From JABCYV01 sp963696025 (GTDB lineage Bacteria > Acidobacteriota > Terriglobia > Terriglobales > Acidobacteriaceae): DNA of 64,000 bases. The DNA is taken from positions 313,888 to 377,887 of the forward strand of contig CAVOII010000005.1 in the NCBI GenBank assembly GCA_963696025.1. The letters run 5' to 3'. Of this stretch, positions 1 through 9,908 are shown in pieces. Made by a program: the position numbers and the translations under genes. Numbering within the stretch: the stretch's first letter is position 1; each line of letters begins with the position of its first letter. The notes beneath the pieces are model-generated. The model searched no databases. It was not told the origin of the DNA and was given only the letters and a program-made list of their open reading frames with translations.

Positions 1-2644
1 TTATGCCAGGCTGCACTCGGTTCAAATCCCCCAGAGGCCTGACCTTGGGAAATTCCTTTGCACATGCACCGGATTCTCGTTCCGAAGCTTTGTTGCAGTC
101 CAGCAAACGTGGCAATAAACGCGGCTCGTAACAGTCACGCATGAAGACCTCAGGAGCCAGTGCACGGAAAGGATCGTCAGCAAATACCCATGCCAAAGAC
201 GGTGAAGAATCAAGGGAATCTGCGTCAAATGTGCATTCAGGGGTCATCGTAGCCCACCTGAGGCCCAGCGAGGAGTCTATCCGCGTTGAACGCCGGTAAG
301 CTTCCTGGTTCTTATCAAGCTCCATTCCAGAATCTCTTTCTCGATGCAACCTCCCGACGTGAACAATTCTGACATGTGGTCCCGCGTCCGCTCGGGAAGA
401 CGTCGAGTTGCTAATAAGAACAGCAACAGGTTTCAGAGTCAGCGCATCGTATACAAGTAGCGCTCCTGAGGTGCTGAGAAATGCGATCCATCGGCCGTCA
501 GTTGAGAAAGTCAATGCCGCCTTCCCATTTGCAACATTGGAAATGCCTGTGTTGCTGAGAACCTTCGACGTAACATTTAGGTCAAAGATTCGACCATCAT
601 CAGCGGCTACGAACACGCGGTCTCTCACCGGATCACTAAATACGGCCTGAGCGCGCAACCTAAGAGGAAGCTCAATAGTTTCATCTGTGTCACGGCGTAA
701 GTCAGTCTTTACAAGTTTCCGGCTGAGGGTGACCACGAGAAGCACGTCACCTCTCAGCGGGGTGATACTATATATACAAGCGTCACGTTTAGCGCGGTCT
801 AGTTCGCTACCAAGTCTCAGCTGATCAATGTCGATCGGCTGACCTACCTGCGGAGTGCGATATTTGGCGCTGATCATCTCTAGCATACCTTCCCTGATCA
901 CCTTCACTTGTCTTTCGCCCGCCGTGACGCACCAAATCCTTCCATAAAGTCCGCCCACAAAAATGTCACCACGATGATCAATTGAAACGGCAGTGATCTC
1001 CTCTCTAACTCCGCTCGAGAATCTCAAGATACTTACAGATCCCCACTCACGAACAATGAGAGTTCCATCACTCTGTCCTGCGGCAATGAGACCTGTCGGA
1101 CTGACAGCAATGACCCCGGTGTTCCCCTCTTTCTCCGTCTTGGATGTGCCCCCCACATTCGACTTTCGTTGCGGAAATAGAGCTTTGTCGCCGAAGAACA
1201 ACCACTCAGTACGGTTGTCGCCAGATCCCACCGAGTCAAGGAAGAAGACGGACGGTCGCAATGTCAGTTGACTTTGATCCCAAGCAACTGCGGTACGCAT
1301 CACTTTAAGCGCTTTACCCGACGCTAAATCCCAAGCGCGGAAACGACTCTCACCGGTCTTAGCAAAAAGAGCCTTGCCATCCGAACTGAAAGCGCACTCA
1401 TATTTGTAACGATTTGCGTCAGCAAGCTTGATGAGCCCGGCCTCTTCGGCATCTGCCGCTAATATCTGAGAAGTGAGAGCGCGAATGAAGCTTATCGAGT
1501 TGCTTTGGCGCATATACTTCCAGAGTGAAATGACTCCATCGGTCTCGCCAACTACGATTGAGTCATCCGGACTGAAACGGACGCTAGAAACGAAAGAGCC
1601 CGTTTTGAAGCGGGATATCAGTCTCTTGCTCCTCACATCCCGGAATTCAATCAGTCCCTCTTGGTACCCGATACCGAGCACTGTACCGTCCTTCGACATC
1701 CCCAATGCAGAAACTGCACCGGATTGACGTACAGAAAAAATCGCTTCGTGCTTAAATGGGCTCGTACTGTAAACAAAGACGTCAGTCGACAGGAATGCAG
1801 CCGCTGCAAAATGCGTTCCATCAGCGTTGAGATCCGCAATCAAAGCTCTTGAATCCGGCTCCTCCTCAGGCCTAGGGCTTCGGGATGAGTTCCCAGGTTG
1901 CAAGATGAAATTCCGTTCGCGAACTGGATTTGACGAGAAATCATAAGTGCGAAGTAGACGACCACCGGATCGCACCGAGATCAATTGATCACTTCCTTTG
2001 AACGCGATTTGCCGGCCGCTTGATCCTACAACCCTAGACATGTCGAAACTAATTGCGGTCAATTGACTGTCTGGAATTGCTGGCATCGAGAAGGAATTCA
2101 TAATTCGCCAATCTCCAACGCGCCAGATAATAGTCATCCCGTTCCGGCCGACACCCCCGAGCAGGGTACCTGAAGCGTTCAGGGTCAGATACACCATTCC
2201 ATTGCTTCTGGGCAAAATGATCGGCACGGTGTCAGGCATAGGTGAGATTACCTGCACCGACCCAGTGAGGTTCGCTATCGCGATCCATTCCTCTCTTGGT
2301 CCGAACAGGATAGAGCTGGGATGTCCGTTCATCGTTGTTACATAGTTACCAAAAGGCAAAGCGGTATTGTCGCCCCTAGTAGCAGCTACTTCGATCCTCC
2401 GGCAAATGCGACCGGACCGTAGATCCCAGATAAGGACAACGCCGCCGATGTCCACAGTCGCAACCAGAGTCGAATCAGGACTGAAGGTCGTATATATTAC
2501 TGGTGTCCCGTTGCTAGCCTGAAAAATGATATCTGGCTGCTGGAATCGTGGAGTTTGACCGAAGATATGCACCGCAAATTGGAGCAATATTAGCAATTGG
2601 ATTGTTGGATGTGGACGACGCCGTTTTCTCGTTCCACATGGCAT
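1..2644 (-). CDS. WD40-repeat secreted protein, probably WD40-caspase (3' end outside window)
   Basis: Read from the ATG at 2644, the frame stays open for about 880 codons to the window edge. I translated the frame and checked its register at several points. The start is basic (RKRRR) and followed by a hydrophobic stretch, so it looks like a signal peptide. Beta-propeller repeats follow, with typical blade ends such as VVLIWDLRSG. Near the edge come MRDCYEPRLLPRLL and FPKVRPLGDLNRVQP, which match the linker found before the caspase domain in the neighbouring gene at 3934-6849. The missing part is therefore probably a C14 caspase domain, though this is inferred from the paralogue. About 500 bases without a gene separate it from the lysozyme gene upstream. 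Confidence 0.85.
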   Translation of the reverse strand, partial: MPCGTRKRRRPHPTIQLLILLQFAVHIFGQTPRFQQPDIIFQASNGTPVIYTTFSPDSTLVATVDIGGVVLIWDLRSGRICRRIEVAATRGDNTALPFGNYVTTMNGHPSSILFGPREEWIAIANLTGSVQVISPMPDTVPIILPRSNGMVYLTLNASGTLLGGVGRNGMTIIWRVGDWRIMNSFSMPAIPDSQLTAISFDMSRVVGSSGRQIAFKGSDQLISVRSGGRLLRTYDFSSNPVRERNFILQPGNSSRSPRPEEEPDSRALIADLNADGTHFAAAAFLSTDVFVYSTSPFKHEAIFSVRQSGAVSALGMSKDGTVLGIGYQEGLIEFRDVRSKRLISRFKTGSFVSSVRFSPDDSIVVGETDGVISLWKYMRQSNSISFIRALTSQILAADAEEAGLIKLADANRYKYECAFSSDGKALFAKTGESRFRAWDLASGKALKVMRTAVAWDQSQLTLRPSVFFLDSVGSGDNRTEWLFFGDKALFPQRKSNVGGTSKTEKEGNTGVIAVSPTGLIAAGQSDGTLIVREWGSVSILRFSSGVREEITAVSIDHRGDIFVGGLYGRIWCVTAGERQVKVIREGMLEMISAKYRTPQVGQPIDIDQLRLGSELDRAKRDACIYSITPLRGDVLLVVTLSRKLVKTDLRRDTDETIELPLRLRAQAVFSDPVRDRVFVAADDGRIFDLNVTSKVLSNTGISNVANGKAALTFSTDGRWIAFLSTSGALLVYDALTLKPVAVLISNSTSSRADAGPHVRIVHVGRLHRERDSGMELDKNQEAYRRSTRIDSSLGLRWATMTPECTFDADSLDSSPSLAWVFADDPFRALAPEVFMRDCYEPRLLPRLLDCNKASERESGACAKEFPKVRPLGDLNRVQPGI

Positions 2645-3142
2645 CGTGTTTCGTGAATTCACTGCAAGAGTAGGCATAACACGAATCTTAGAGAATCATC
2701 GACACCTGTACGGGCACATCACTAGCAGACCCGACTTTAATGCCCGACCTAACCGCCATCCAACAATCAAATGAAAAACTGCATTGCTGGAAAGCAGTGC
2801 GGTTACTCGGCCTTTTGATAACTCTGTGTCGCTGCTCATGTCCTCGTCCGTAGAAGCTTTCGACGATAGGCCGCAATTTACCATTTGGTATTGGCAAAGA
2901 ATCATCCGTCAACTCCTCCGAAGGAAACAATCACAATTGAGTTCCCTAAAGGTTGACAGTACTCTAATGCCCACTTGGCAAGATCATGTTAATGCAGCTT
3001 TCCTCCCAGTCGCCCTCATCGAAATCGAATCCTTCAGAACGTGAGAACGGGCGTCCTAGCGGACCAGACCATGAGGTCAGAGATACCTCCGACTAATACC
3101 TTGATCACTTGTCCTTGTTAGTCGGTTGCCTGCATAAGTGTC
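2645..3142. other. Intergenic, no convincing gene
   Basis: Only short unrelated open frames are present. An inverted repeat, CCGACTAA (3089-3096) with TTAGTCGG (3118-3125), lies just past the lysozyme stop codon. It could end that transcript, but no T-run follows it on the minus strand. The rest probably holds the promoter of the WD40 gene that starts at 2644. Confidence 0.4.
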
Positions 3143-3913
3143 TCATTCACCCTTCCGTATATCGATCGGCGAAACATTCTCGCCCTCGGGAGGTACGGCC
3201 TTCGGCGTCAGTGATCCGTGGAAGAACAAATCGATTTCTCGCTGACGTCTTATTTTCAGTGCAGACAGTTCCTTGCCGTTAGCGAGAATCCATCGCCTAA
3301 ACTGAATTGGAACGTCTTCGGTTCGCTGATGGTTGAGGTCATGTAGCAGCGTCGACTTGCTGAAATTGGTAGTACCGACGTTATAGACGAAGTCGCATAA
3401 CGCCCCATATTGTCCGTCATTCAGTTCAAGAGTCACTAGAGATGTAACCGCTTGACGCGCTCGGATCATGTCACTATCAAGCAGTTGTGCCCCCTGAGCC
3501 TCGGACAAGCCGCGCACAAAGGTTAGTGGCTCCGTGCCATCACAAGGTGCTTTCTTAACTAAGTGCCCGTATGCAATTGTGCAGTAGAGCACGGCATCCT
3601 CATACAAGTGTGGTCGAAACCCTTCCGACTTCTTTGTTAGTTGAATGCCACTATCGATAACCGACCGTAGTTCATCTTTTGGGACAGCGAACGAGTCATC
3701 GGAGTCGAGGAATATTCCAGGGGCAACTGTGTCTACAACGGGGTACGTTGTGCTCTGGCGGTGTTTACAAGCTGACAACATGAAACCGACAGCCAACATA
3801 GCAACAACTCGCCAACGTTCGCGATGCCTCCAGGATAATCGAGTCCTGCACAGTATGGTAATCACAACTGTGCATAAGAACAGTTCTGGGACTGAACCCA
3901 GAATTCTGATCAC
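3143..3913 (-). CDS. GH24-type lysozyme with lipoprotein-like signal
   Basis: A phage-type lysozyme (glycoside hydrolase family 24, T4/lambdoid endolysin fold) that should cut the peptidoglycan sugar backbone. The motif KSEGFRPHLYEDAV...CTIAYGH supplies the expected Glu, Asp and Thr active-site residues. A downstream NVGTTNFSKSTLL matches the family's NVG-x(6)-STLL region. The N-terminus has a basic segment (RHRERWR), a hydrophobic stretch, and LSAC, which resembles a lipobox and suggests periplasmic anchoring. I prefer the GTG start at 3913, which has AAGGAGG just upstream. A TTG at 3937 would overlap the stop of the WD40-caspase gene by three bases. The two genes are nearly fused, so they are very likely co-transcribed. 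A lysozyme in this setting could be a lysis effector, but that is inference. Confidence 0.8.
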   Translation of the reverse strand: MIRILGSVPELFLCTVVITILCRTRLSWRHRERWRVVAMLAVGFMLSACKHRQSTTYPVVDTVAPGIFLDSDDSFAVPKDELRSVIDSGIQLTKKSEGFRPHLYEDAVLYCTIAYGHLVKKAPCDGTEPLTFVRGLSEAQGAQLLDSDMIRARQAVTSLVTLELNDGQYGALCDFVYNVGTTNFSKSTLLHDLNHQRTEDVPIQFRRWILANGKELSALKIRRQREIDLFFHGSLTPKAVPPEGENVSPIDIRKGE

Positions 3914-3933
3914 ATTCCCTCCTTGCTCAACTG

Positions 3934-6849
3934 TCAAGGGTCAAAGATGTTGTTTTTCAGCACTGCCTCAACCAACGCTATTCCCGAATCGGACTTGTTG
4001 AAATTAAAGAAGCTGGGTTGCTGGAATGCACTCGGTTTTTTCAGCGAACTGGTGCCGCCCGATAGCTCTTCGTCTATGTTCGTGTCCTTACTGTGGGCTG
4101 TGAACTTCTGGACCTTCCCCGCCAGCACCTCGTTGTACAAAGTCGGGACACGATCTACTCCGTACTGCAACCACCCATCCATCGTGATCTTTCCCTCCGT
4201 CCCCGCCGCCTGCCCGTCCTCTAGCCCATTCTCTACCAATGCGTACGTCAGCAGCCCCTGCTTTAACTTCTCAACCTCCAGAGCCACATCGTCCGCCTGA
4301 CTCGCCGCCAGAATCCTCATCCCCTTGTCATATGCCAACTGCCCCAGCCCTCGACTACCCATTGGCCCTGGCTTGAACCCCGGTTCCTCCACCGTACTTG
4401 CCGAGTGACACGTGTCCACGATCATCACCAGGTCCCCCGCGTCGACATCCCTCAGCCACCCTGACAATTCATCGCTCGATACCCACTGTTGCAGTAACTC
4501 TGACTTTACCGTGTGGCCTTCCGTATCCCCAGAGTCCGATGGAACCATGTAAAACGTCCCTTCCTTGCTCGTGTATCCGTGACTCGACACGAACATCAAC
4601 ACCAGATCGTCCGGTTCCGCCTTCTCCACTTTCTCCGCCCCAGGCGGCAAACTCTTCTTCAACTCTTCGCTCAATGCGTGTCCTGCCAACTTCTGCAGCA
4701 CCGCATGTAATGCTGCCTTCGTCGCATGATCCTCGCCTATGTTCCGATCCCCATTCTCCGGGCACTCTTCCGTCCGGCAGTCCGAGATCATCGTCACCGG
4801 CACCACTTCGTACCCCGACAATCGCTTTGACAGCGCCTCCTGAATCCGCTTCGCATCATTCGCCGCAAAGTGCAGGTCCCATCTCTGGTTTTCGTAAGCG
4901 TTCACCCCCATCGCGATCACATACGCCCGCTTACGTACCGAACCCAAATCGGCCGGCACTCGATAAGTCGCCTTCGCTGTTTCACTCTTCACTCGATCTT
5001 CATTGAACGCATAAGCCGTGAACTCGATCTCCTTTCCTGGCTGCCCATGGGGCAACCGTACGACAAACGTTCGCGTCAGCTTGCCCGTCTTGGTATCCAA
5101 CTTCACCCGACCCTCTAACGGTTTAACCCTTCGCGCGTCCCGCCAGTCCTGCAACTGTTCTGGTGTCAGATCTACTCCATTTTTCAAACTTTCCTCCAGC
5201 TCAGCCTTTGGCTCCGGCTCTTGTCCTACCAACTGCCCGGCACGGAACAATCGCAAATCGTAAACAGCAGTCTTCATCGTCACCGACTTGCCGCCCTGCT
5301 GAGACTGCCCTTCACTCCCCGATACTACGAGTGTGACCTCTGCCAGGTCTCGTGCGGCCCCCGGCCGAATAAAGGCAATTCTTACATCAGGTTGTACCCG
5401 ATTCAGATTTTGTAAGGGCCGCACTTTTGGGAACTCTTGGCCCGACAATAGCCGAGGCACGAGCCGTGGTTCGTAATAATCTCGCATGAAGATTTCTAAC
5501 GGAAGAGGATCCTGCATGTTCTTTGACACGACCCAATGTGCTCCTGCTACCCTCTCCAATGCCATGTTCGTGTCGAAACGACCGTCCGGAGCAACAGCAA
5601 TCCAAGTCCCCTCTTTATCGCGCAGAATCAACGTAGAAATTTCCTGACCTTCCTTCGTCTCTAATCGTAGATAGTCTCGAAGATTTCTCACCACAAACTC
5701 ACGACCTTCGACAGATCCTTGAGTATTCCACTCGCTACCCGAAAACGGATTCACAACGATCGCAGGATCGACCATCTCCCCTCTTTTCAAATCAAAGGCA
5801 ACCTTAGAGTCATACCAGACTTGGGTTAAAAGCACAGATGAGTCAGGGATAATTCCTGCGTTCTCTATCCGATTTGAATAGCTCTTGAGTCGCTTCAATT
5901 CCTTCCAAGTGTTGGCGTCTAGTACGACAACGTCACCATTCTCACTGGCATACGCGAGAGAGCGCTCATCTGCGCTGAAAGTGACGGAGTGAATGAAGTC
6001 CGGAACGGTGCGCATTTCATCCCTGGAGGGGTTTGCAGTCATTCCGATATCCCAGTGCCACATCTGAAGGTCCTTTCCAATCTCTGCAGCAGTTGCGATT
6101 TTGTTGCTTTTAGGCGCAAACGCCACCGTAGCTATCGAAAAAGGCTTAGCGTTCTGAAATTCACCAACTATTCGCCGGGATGTCGTATTCACGATCTGAC
6201 TAAGTCCAGCCTGCGTAGTCCCAACGAGGAGTGAGCCGTCTACGCTGAGTCGCAATGAGGTTAGAGAAGCTGAGCTCAGAACTGAGACAGGTTGTTCTTC
6301 CGCGAAAGTCAGTGCATTCCACCTGCGAATCACGCCGCCCCTCTCGTCCGCGCAGATTAAGTATTTGGCTGAATCGGCCAAGGCAATGGGCGAGCTACGA
6401 CTTGAGCAAGTCAGCGAAGTAACTAAGGTTTGATTGTTAAGATCCCATACTGTGATGGAACCGTCCTCGTTCGAGCTCACAAGAACTTTGGCCGAGGGGA
6501 GAAACAGCAAGAACAAGGCCATCTGTTCACTGCGATCATTGTGCAATGTCATGAGCTCACGTGACGACTGAACATCCCAGATTTTAATTGTTCGATCGAG
6601 GCTACTAGCCGCAAGTAACTGTCCGTCGGGAGAGAATGCCACAGAGCGTGCGCTATGGTGAATACCGGTTTCGACATATAGGCTGATTGGTGAAGAATCC
6701 AACACCTGGGACCAAACTGTGCTGAGACCGAGTAAGACAATTAGTAGATGGAATAAACGTGAAATTCTTAGTGGCCAAAAGTACGAACATTCTGTCGAGG
6801 CACGCCACCTCGGCTTGCTCAACCTTTCGCGAACGACAGAAAAAGTCAT
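3934..6849 (-). CDS. Secreted WD40-repeat caspase-family (C14) protein
   Basis: A 971-residue protein. A basic N-terminus and hydrophobic segment (about residues 31-47, ending before WSQV) form a likely signal anchor. Residues about 60-440 are WD40 blades (for example IKIWDV and ITVWDL). A linker with EIFMRDYYEPRLVPRLL follows, then an extended beta/charged region. Residues about 638-915 are a caspase-like domain with the His757 (SSHGY) and Cys814 (DTCHSAS) dyad, so it should be an active cysteine peptidase. The ATG overlaps the stop of the preceding decayed paralogue as ATGA, and the lysozyme follows directly, so the three were or are translationally coupled. The propeller may sense a ligand and control the peptidase. 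The target is unknown. Confidence 0.9.
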   Translation of the reverse strand: MTFSVVRERLSKPRWRASTECSYFWPLRISRLFHLLIVLLGLSTVWSQVLDSSPISLYVETGIHHSARSVAFSPDGQLLAASSLDRTIKIWDVQSSRELMTLHNDRSEQMALFLLFLPSAKVLVSSNEDGSITVWDLNNQTLVTSLTCSSRSSPIALADSAKYLICADERGGVIRRWNALTFAEEQPVSVLSSASLTSLRLSVDGSLLVGTTQAGLSQIVNTTSRRIVGEFQNAKPFSIATVAFAPKSNKIATAAEIGKDLQMWHWDIGMTANPSRDEMRTVPDFIHSVTFSADERSLAYASENGDVVVLDANTWKELKRLKSYSNRIENAGIIPDSSVLLTQVWYDSKVAFDLKRGEMVDPAIVVNPFSGSEWNTQGSVEGREFVVRNLRDYLRLETKEGQEISTLILRDKEGTWIAVAPDGRFDTNMALERVAGAHWVVSKNMQDPLPLEIFMRDYYEPRLVPRLLSGQEFPKVRPLQNLNRVQPDVRIAFIRPGAARDLAEVTLVVSGSEGQSQQGGKSVTMKTAVYDLRLFRAGQLVGQEPEPKAELEESLKNGVDLTPEQLQDWRDARRVKPLEGRVKLDTKTGKLTRTFVVRLPHGQPGKEIEFTAYAFNEDRVKSETAKATYRVPADLGSVRKRAYVIAMGVNAYENQRWDLHFAANDAKRIQEALSKRLSGYEVVPVTMISDCRTEECPENGDRNIGEDHATKAALHAVLQKLAGHALSEELKKSLPPGAEKVEKAEPDDLVLMFVSSHGYTSKEGTFYMVPSDSGDTEGHTVKSELLQQWVSSDELSGWLRDVDAGDLVMIVDTCHSASTVEEPGFKPGPMGSRGLGQLAYDKGMRILAASQADDVALEVEKLKQGLLTYALVENGLEDGQAAGTEGKITMDGWLQYGVDRVPTLYNEVLAGKVQKFTAHSKDTNIDEELSGGTSSLKKPSAFQQPSFFNFNKSDSGIALVEAVLKNNIFDP

Positions 6850-7254
6850 ATTCCGTACCGCAGAAGAACTGCGAATTGTCGTTTGTGAAATTTGAATAGT
6901 GAGGGTTGTTGGAAGGCGGTGGGTTTGTTTAGCGACCTCGTTCCTACCGATAGGTCTTCGTCTATGTTCGTGTCCTTACTGTGGGTTGTGAACTCCTGGA
7001 CCCTCCCCGCCAGCACTTCGTTGTACAAAGTCGGCACACGGTCTACGCCGTATTGTAACCACCCATCCATCGCGATCTCTCACCCTCCCATCCGCCCCAG
7101 CCGCCTGTCCGTCCTCTAGCCCATTCTCCACCGGCGCGTACGTCAGCAACCCACCATCTCCAGCAGTTGCGATCCAGTTTCCGTTGTGGAAGTACGCAAT
7201 CGACGTGATGGATTCGGTGTGCCCAAGCTGCAGCACTTGGAGGTCCCAGCACTG
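6846..7254 (-). pseudogene. Decayed WD40-caspase paralogue (internal deletion plus frameshift)
   Basis: Reading leftwards, a single WD40-like blade (SITSIAYFHNGNWIATAGDGG) runs straight into LLTYAPVENGLEDGQAAG. That second stretch belongs near the end of the caspase domain of the adjacent gene. The frame then changes, and a second frame carries MDGWLQYGVDRVPTLYNEVL and the tail, close to the C-terminus of the protein at 3934-6849. So a whole gene was reduced by deletion of most of the propeller and the catalytic domain and then took a frameshift. Its stop still overlaps the next gene's ATG. About 180 bases further right hold nothing I recognise. Confidence 0.85.
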
Positions 7255-7431
7255 GAGATTGTTGTTGTAATTTGAACCGACCATACGAACGAGAAAAACA
7301 AACTCTAAGCTGTTAAAAGCGCGAACCTCAACAGCGGAAGTAATATGCTGCGGCTTTGAGCACACCGTGATCTCATCGAGCCTTCCCGTCTTACTATCTT
7401 GCTGTGTCGCGTGATTACGAATTGCACGTGT

Positions 7432-9609
7432 TCATTCAATAACGACCACATCGAGCCGAGTGGTACTCCAAGAAGCAAGATTCAGATCCGATGTACCAGG
7501 GTCTTTCGCTTGACCAGTTGCTGTCTGATTCACAAGCTGACTAAGGGGAGAATCAAAATCCTTTGCCTTGAGATCTTTTACGTCGGCCCCTGCCTGCTCT
7601 AAGAGACCGAAATTTGGCGAGGATTCCCCGTCCTTGGGAACGGTATAGGCAATTACCTTATAGCTCTCTAAGCCGAGGGGCGGGCCTATCGTTAGGTAGG
7701 ACGTCGTGAAACCTTGACCTTTAGGCACCGTGGTCCCAGTGTTCCTAGGGGTGATCAACTTGATCTTTCCGCTGGTTCCCAAGGCAATTATTGCAATATC
7801 CAAGTCGGTGTTTGTTGATACATTCTCGACGCGCAGTCGAAAATCCTGACCAACATGCATACGAAGCGAACCTTCTTGGCTTACCGGCATTATCTCTTCT
7901 TTCAACACGATAGGATGATTATCATGATCGTAGCCCTTGTCGACTCTGATAATCGTCAGCTTAATTGCATCGTTGAGCGGTGATCGTGTATTCACAAGAA
8001 CTCGGAGATTTTCCTGTTTTGCGCGCTGTTGAATCAGATCTGACAGTTTGTCAGAAGCATCTGAAATCGGCGGTGTTGTGAACCCATACAAGGGCTTATC
8101 GGAATTTGGCGTGACCAAATATAAAACCGAGACCTCTCCGCCTTTACAAGTTCCGACGTCTGTTAAGGATTTCGAATTTGTATTTAAGCATCCTTTCTGA
8201 AGTCCTAGATCCCAGCTAACTTGATTGTGATCTGCTCCGCCACTACTTGTTAGGATCTTCACTAGTAAACTATCCTTCAAATTGGCAGCGATTGTTGAAA
8301 CAAAATCACTATCGTCCTGTGACAATGAAGTGCCCGGTGAGTTGGCTGTGAGGTTGACCTTCAATGGCTCAGATCCAAAGAATGGTGTGACAACGGCTAC
8401 TTTTGCGTCGGCGGGAATAGGGTTTTGTGGTGATGATGGAAGCTCAGCTGTTGACGAGAACTCGTTTGCTTCCGTCACTCGCGCATTGGCCAGCTTATCA
8501 GTCTCTCCAACAAGGTGCCTTGCCTGCGGCTTATAAATCGCAAGATAGGTTCCTGTCCGAATTCCTACACTGGTGCCTCCGTCAATCTGGAACGATTTGT
8601 GTCTAATTGGGCCATTCGTAATTCTTACAAATGGATCCTCGTGAAATCCAGTGCTTCCGAATATCGGTCTTCCGACGTTGCCTTCAGCTTGAGGGTGTTG
8701 ATTGTATTTACTACTGAACGGGCCAGATGTAATCTCAACGGCTTCCCGATAGGTGATGTAAGGCGTTAGGGTAAGAGTCTGGACAAGATAATACGTTAAG
8801 AAGCTGAAGCGGATGGTGCCTCCTCCCGGCTTTGAGAATCCGCCCTCTAATGACGTCTCATAGCGAAGGCATCCATAAATCGCGGAGTACGCGTCGTTGC
8901 GATCCAAGAAGCCGTTCCCGAGATCTTTTGCCGCGACACTAGCACTGGGGCGTGCGGTGCGCGACGGTTGCGGCCGCGTATCTGCTGGAACTTCCTTGAC
9001 GACCAGATTGTCATCTATTCCCTTGGTCCAAGCACCGGAGTGACAGCTGTCCAGAATAAGAGTTATATCATTGGTGTGCTGTCGCAATTCCTCCAACCAT
9101 GTGTTTATGTCATCGTCCAAAATGTCATAAACGCCCTGAGTTCGGCTATCTGAAGGCACAATGGTGCGGTGTTTGCCGTCTGCGGTTATGGACCCGTGGC
9201 CACTGAAATAGAATACAACCGTTGCTCCGGGATAGTTTCTCGCTTTGTCGATGAGCTGAGTTTGGATTAACGTAGCGATTGCACCGCGTGTTGCCTGGCG
9301 GCCAATTAAAAACCTTATGTGCTTCTGTGCTTCGGGCGATTCTCGGTCCTCTGGGAAACCATATTTTTCGATGAGCAACTGCTTCATCAGGCCTACGTCG
9401 TTTGCTGGAGCTCTTAAAGTGTCCAGCGACTGGACTACGTATGAATTCACGCCGATAAGGACTGCAAATCGCTCATGTTTTTGGTTAGTGGAGACTTTCC
9501 CTCCTGACGCACTTTGGTAGGATAAACTCGGGTGCATACCTGACGACGCAAGTGTGGTAGCTGTTATGCCCAGAGACACAAGGATTCGAAGCCATCGAGT
9601 CTTACGCAT
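7432..9609 (-). CDS. Caspase-family peptidase with DUF4384-like C-terminal domain
   Basis: A 725-residue protein with a Sec-type signal peptide (MRKTRWLRILVSLGITA). The caspase-like domain begins around residue 45 (RFAVLIGVNSY) and contains the dyad His138 (YFSGHGS) and Cys189 (LDSCHSG). The fold runs to about residue 330. The C-terminal third contains a domain resembling DUF4384 (MHVGQDFRLRVENVSTNTDL, then GTSGKIKLITP), common behind bacterial secreted caspases. It is predicted to act in the periplasm or outside the cell. It shares orientation with the WD40-caspase cluster downstream and the Tat-signal protein upstream, separated from the latter by 299 bases with no clear gene. Substrate and trigger are unknown. 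Confidence 0.9.
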   Translation of the reverse strand: MRKTRWLRILVSLGITATTLASSGMHPSLSYQSASGGKVSTNQKHERFAVLIGVNSYVVQSLDTLRAPANDVGLMKQLLIEKYGFPEDRESPEAQKHIRFLIGRQATRGAIATLIQTQLIDKARNYPGATVVFYFSGHGSITADGKHRTIVPSDSRTQGVYDILDDDINTWLEELRQHTNDITLILDSCHSGAWTKGIDDNLVVKEVPADTRPQPSRTARPSASVAAKDLGNGFLDRNDAYSAIYGCLRYETSLEGGFSKPGGGTIRFSFLTYYLVQTLTLTPYITYREAVEITSGPFSSKYNQHPQAEGNVGRPIFGSTGFHEDPFVRITNGPIRHKSFQIDGGTSVGIRTGTYLAIYKPQARHLVGETDKLANARVTEANEFSSTAELPSSPQNPIPADAKVAVVTPFFGSEPLKVNLTANSPGTSLSQDDSDFVSTIAANLKDSLLVKILTSSGGADHNQVSWDLGLQKGCLNTNSKSLTDVGTCKGGEVSVLYLVTPNSDKPLYGFTTPPISDASDKLSDLIQQRAKQENLRVLVNTRSPLNDAIKLTIIRVDKGYDHDNHPIVLKEEIMPVSQEGSLRMHVGQDFRLRVENVSTNTDLDIAIIALGTSGKIKLITPRNTGTTVPKGQGFTTSYLTIGPPLGLESYKVIAYTVPKDGESSPNFGLLEQAGADVKDLKAKDFDSPLSQLVNQTATGQAKDPGTSDLNLASWSTTRLDVVVIE

Positions 9610-9908
9610 AGAGTTTCCCCGCGCGCATAGCAGTTATTGTCAGGCTAGCAAGCCTAGAAACGCTACTCGTGAACAACGTTGGTAGGCAATAGATTTGTTT
9701 ATGATTCCCGATCTTGTCTGATTCTTTTGCCGGGCCGCCATCGCGTTTAACGATCAGGTTTTCAGGCTCGCGATGCCTTGGCACTCCACGATTGACGTTC
9801 CGTCCGCACATCTCCCGGTGATTCTGGTACGTCCCTCGGGAAAACCCCGGAGTTTTTGACCCGAAACCTGACCAGGTCACCAGCATCCACAGACCTCGCT
9901 CCCGGCGC

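Noticed and set aside
3089..3125. Inverted repeat as an intrinsic terminator of the lysozyme operon
   Set aside because: Eight-base arms with a 21-base loop and no T-run on the minus strand. Noted only as a possibility.
4398..5006. 202-codon plus-strand frame in the WD40-caspase gene
   Set aside because: Ser/Pro-rich product, opposite the caspase domain with clear catalytic motifs on the minus strand.
9602..9886. 94-codon minus-strand frame between caspase and Tat genes
   Set aside because: It overlaps the caspase start out of frame, has no recognisable domain and no ribosome site. Left as intergenic.
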